Below the pieces are notes generated by a model that worked only from the letters and a program-made list of their open reading frames with translations, ran no database searches and was not told the DNA's origin. From assembly GCA_900116485.1 (NCBI GenBank), contig FPAX01000001.1, positions 1 to 64,000 on the forward strand: a stretch of 64,000 nucleotides of DNA. The letters run 5' to 3'. The stretch's first letter is position 1. Every line of letters starts with the position of its first letter. Below, piece by piece: positions 63,386 to 64,000 of the stretch. Both the position numbers and the translations under genes were made by a program. Source of the DNA: Selenomonas sp. GACV-9 (GTDB lineage: Bacteria; Bacillota; Negativicutes; Selenomonadales; Selenomonadaceae).

Positions 63386-64000
63386 ATGAAGGAAGTTGAA
63401 TTTGCACAGCGGCTTAAGGGGGCCGGAGCGCGGGTGTTTCTCGTAGGCGGCTGGGTGCGGGACTATGTGCGCGGTGTGGAGCCACATGACAAGGATTATA
63501 TGGTGACGGGCATTACCGAAGAAACCTTTACCGAGCTGCTGCCGGAGGCAGTGAAGGTAGGCAAATCCTTTCCGGTCTATCTCGTGGAAATTGATGGTGT
63601 AAATTCCGAGGTCGCCTTTGCCCGCAAGGAAAAGAAGACCGGCAGCGGTTATTGCGGTTTTGCCGTCGACTATGATTCGTCGGTGACTGTCGAGGAAGAT
63701 CTTTATCGCCGTGACACGACAATGAACAGTCTGGCGATGGAATTGCCACAGGGAAATATCATCGATCTTTATGGCGGCATCGATGATGTCCATCAGCGGC
63801 GCATCCGGGCAGTGTCGGCGCATTTTTGCGAAGATCCGGTGCGGGCACTGCGCGCTGCGCGGCAGGCTGCTGAATTTGATTTTACGATCAGCGAGGAAAC
63901 CTATGATTTGATGCGTGCATGCCGCGATGAATTGCAGGCAGAACCGGCGGAGCGTTTGCTGGCTGAATTGCGCCGGGCTTTACAGACGCCGAAACCATCA
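63386..64000 (+). CDS. cca: CCA-adding tRNA nucleotidyltransferase, 3' end outside window
   Basis: Only the first 205 codons are inside the window. The head domain is complete: VFLVGGWVRDYVRGVEPHDKDYMVTG with the DxD metal pair, the RRDTTMNSLAMEL motif, DLYGGIDDV and EDPVRALRAARQA. The enzyme adds or repairs the tRNA 3' CCA. Whether an HD domain follows cannot be seen. The start is ambiguous: in-frame ATGs at 63362, 63374, 63380 and 63386 all precede the conserved region, and 63386 is chosen as it has AGGA upstream. Confidence 0.93.
   Translation, partial: MKEVEFAQRLKGAGARVFLVGGWVRDYVRGVEPHDKDYMVTGITEETFTELLPEAVKVGKSFPVYLVEIDGVNSEVAFARKEKKTGSGYCGFAVDYDSSVTVEEDLYRRDTTMNSLAMELPQGNIIDLYGGIDDVHQRRIRAVSAHFCEDPVRALRAARQAAEFDFTISEETYDLMRACRDELQAEPAERLLAELRRALQTPKPS

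Overview
The window is a contiguous piece of bacterial chromosome, moderately GC-rich, densely packed and dominated by housekeeping genes. No insertion sequence, prophage, CRISPR array or rRNA operon was seen. The gene content is that of a Firmicute: RemA, RNase J, SepF, RqcH, the UPF0735 ACT protein, MocR, and the order aroA-cmk-plsC-ispH-S1-radical SAM-der-plsY. A lipid A-type phosphoethanolamine transferase suggests a lipopolysaccharide outer membrane, which points to the diderm Negativicutes (Selenomonas/Mitsuokella-like). That placement is an inference from gene content, not from a search.

Layout. 0-9 kb: rqcH on the minus strand, then a plus-strand run dapF, yicC, remA, gmk, rpoZ, coaBC, a phosphoethanolamine transferase, a HAD phosphatase and a small membrane protein. 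9.4-12.2 kb: a three-gene ABC importer (lipoprotein, permease, ATPase) with a perfect palindrome over its likely -10 box and an internal hairpin. 12.3-18.7 kb: a minus-strand hypothetical gene, a SAM-I riboswitch controlling metK, then typA, sepF and pepD. 18.8-25.8 kb: a Tat-exported metallophosphatase, minus-strand EamA, acyltransferase and SIMPL genes, then an ASCH-like protein, a Gfo/Idh oxidoreductase, endonuclease IV and an anchored hypothetical. 25.9-35 kb: a tRNA cluster (Asp, Gly, Cys), a DUF3298 protein, a zinc-ribbon unknown, and miaB-mutS-mutL with a methyltransferase.

35-45.5 kb: TauE exporter, Cache-GGDEF cyclase, PepT-like peptidase, DcuC-like transporter, RNase J, an ECF S component divergent from a MocR/PdxR regulator, and a chemoreceptor. 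45.6-64 kb: dnaE, a D,D-carboxypeptidase, a pseudouridine synthase, a flavoprotein, aroA-cmk-plsC, ispH-S1, a DUF512 radical SAM protein, der-plsY, pheB-hom-thrB, and the first 205 codons of a CCA-adding enzyme cut by the window edge.

The most unusual signal is a short palindrome, TTGAC-NN-GTCAA, with 19 copies of its core (TGAC-NN-GTCA) found by eye. About one would be expected by chance. Four copies sit back to back in the linker between the two CoaBC domains and five in the MutL linker. Single copies sit in other genes, in terminators, between convergent genes, and over the -35 box of the tRNA promoter. Copies are read in different codon frames, so the DNA rather than the peptide appears to be what is kept. 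I do not recognise this repeat family. The rest of the window is coherent core metabolism and information processing with well-formed promoters and intrinsic terminators.
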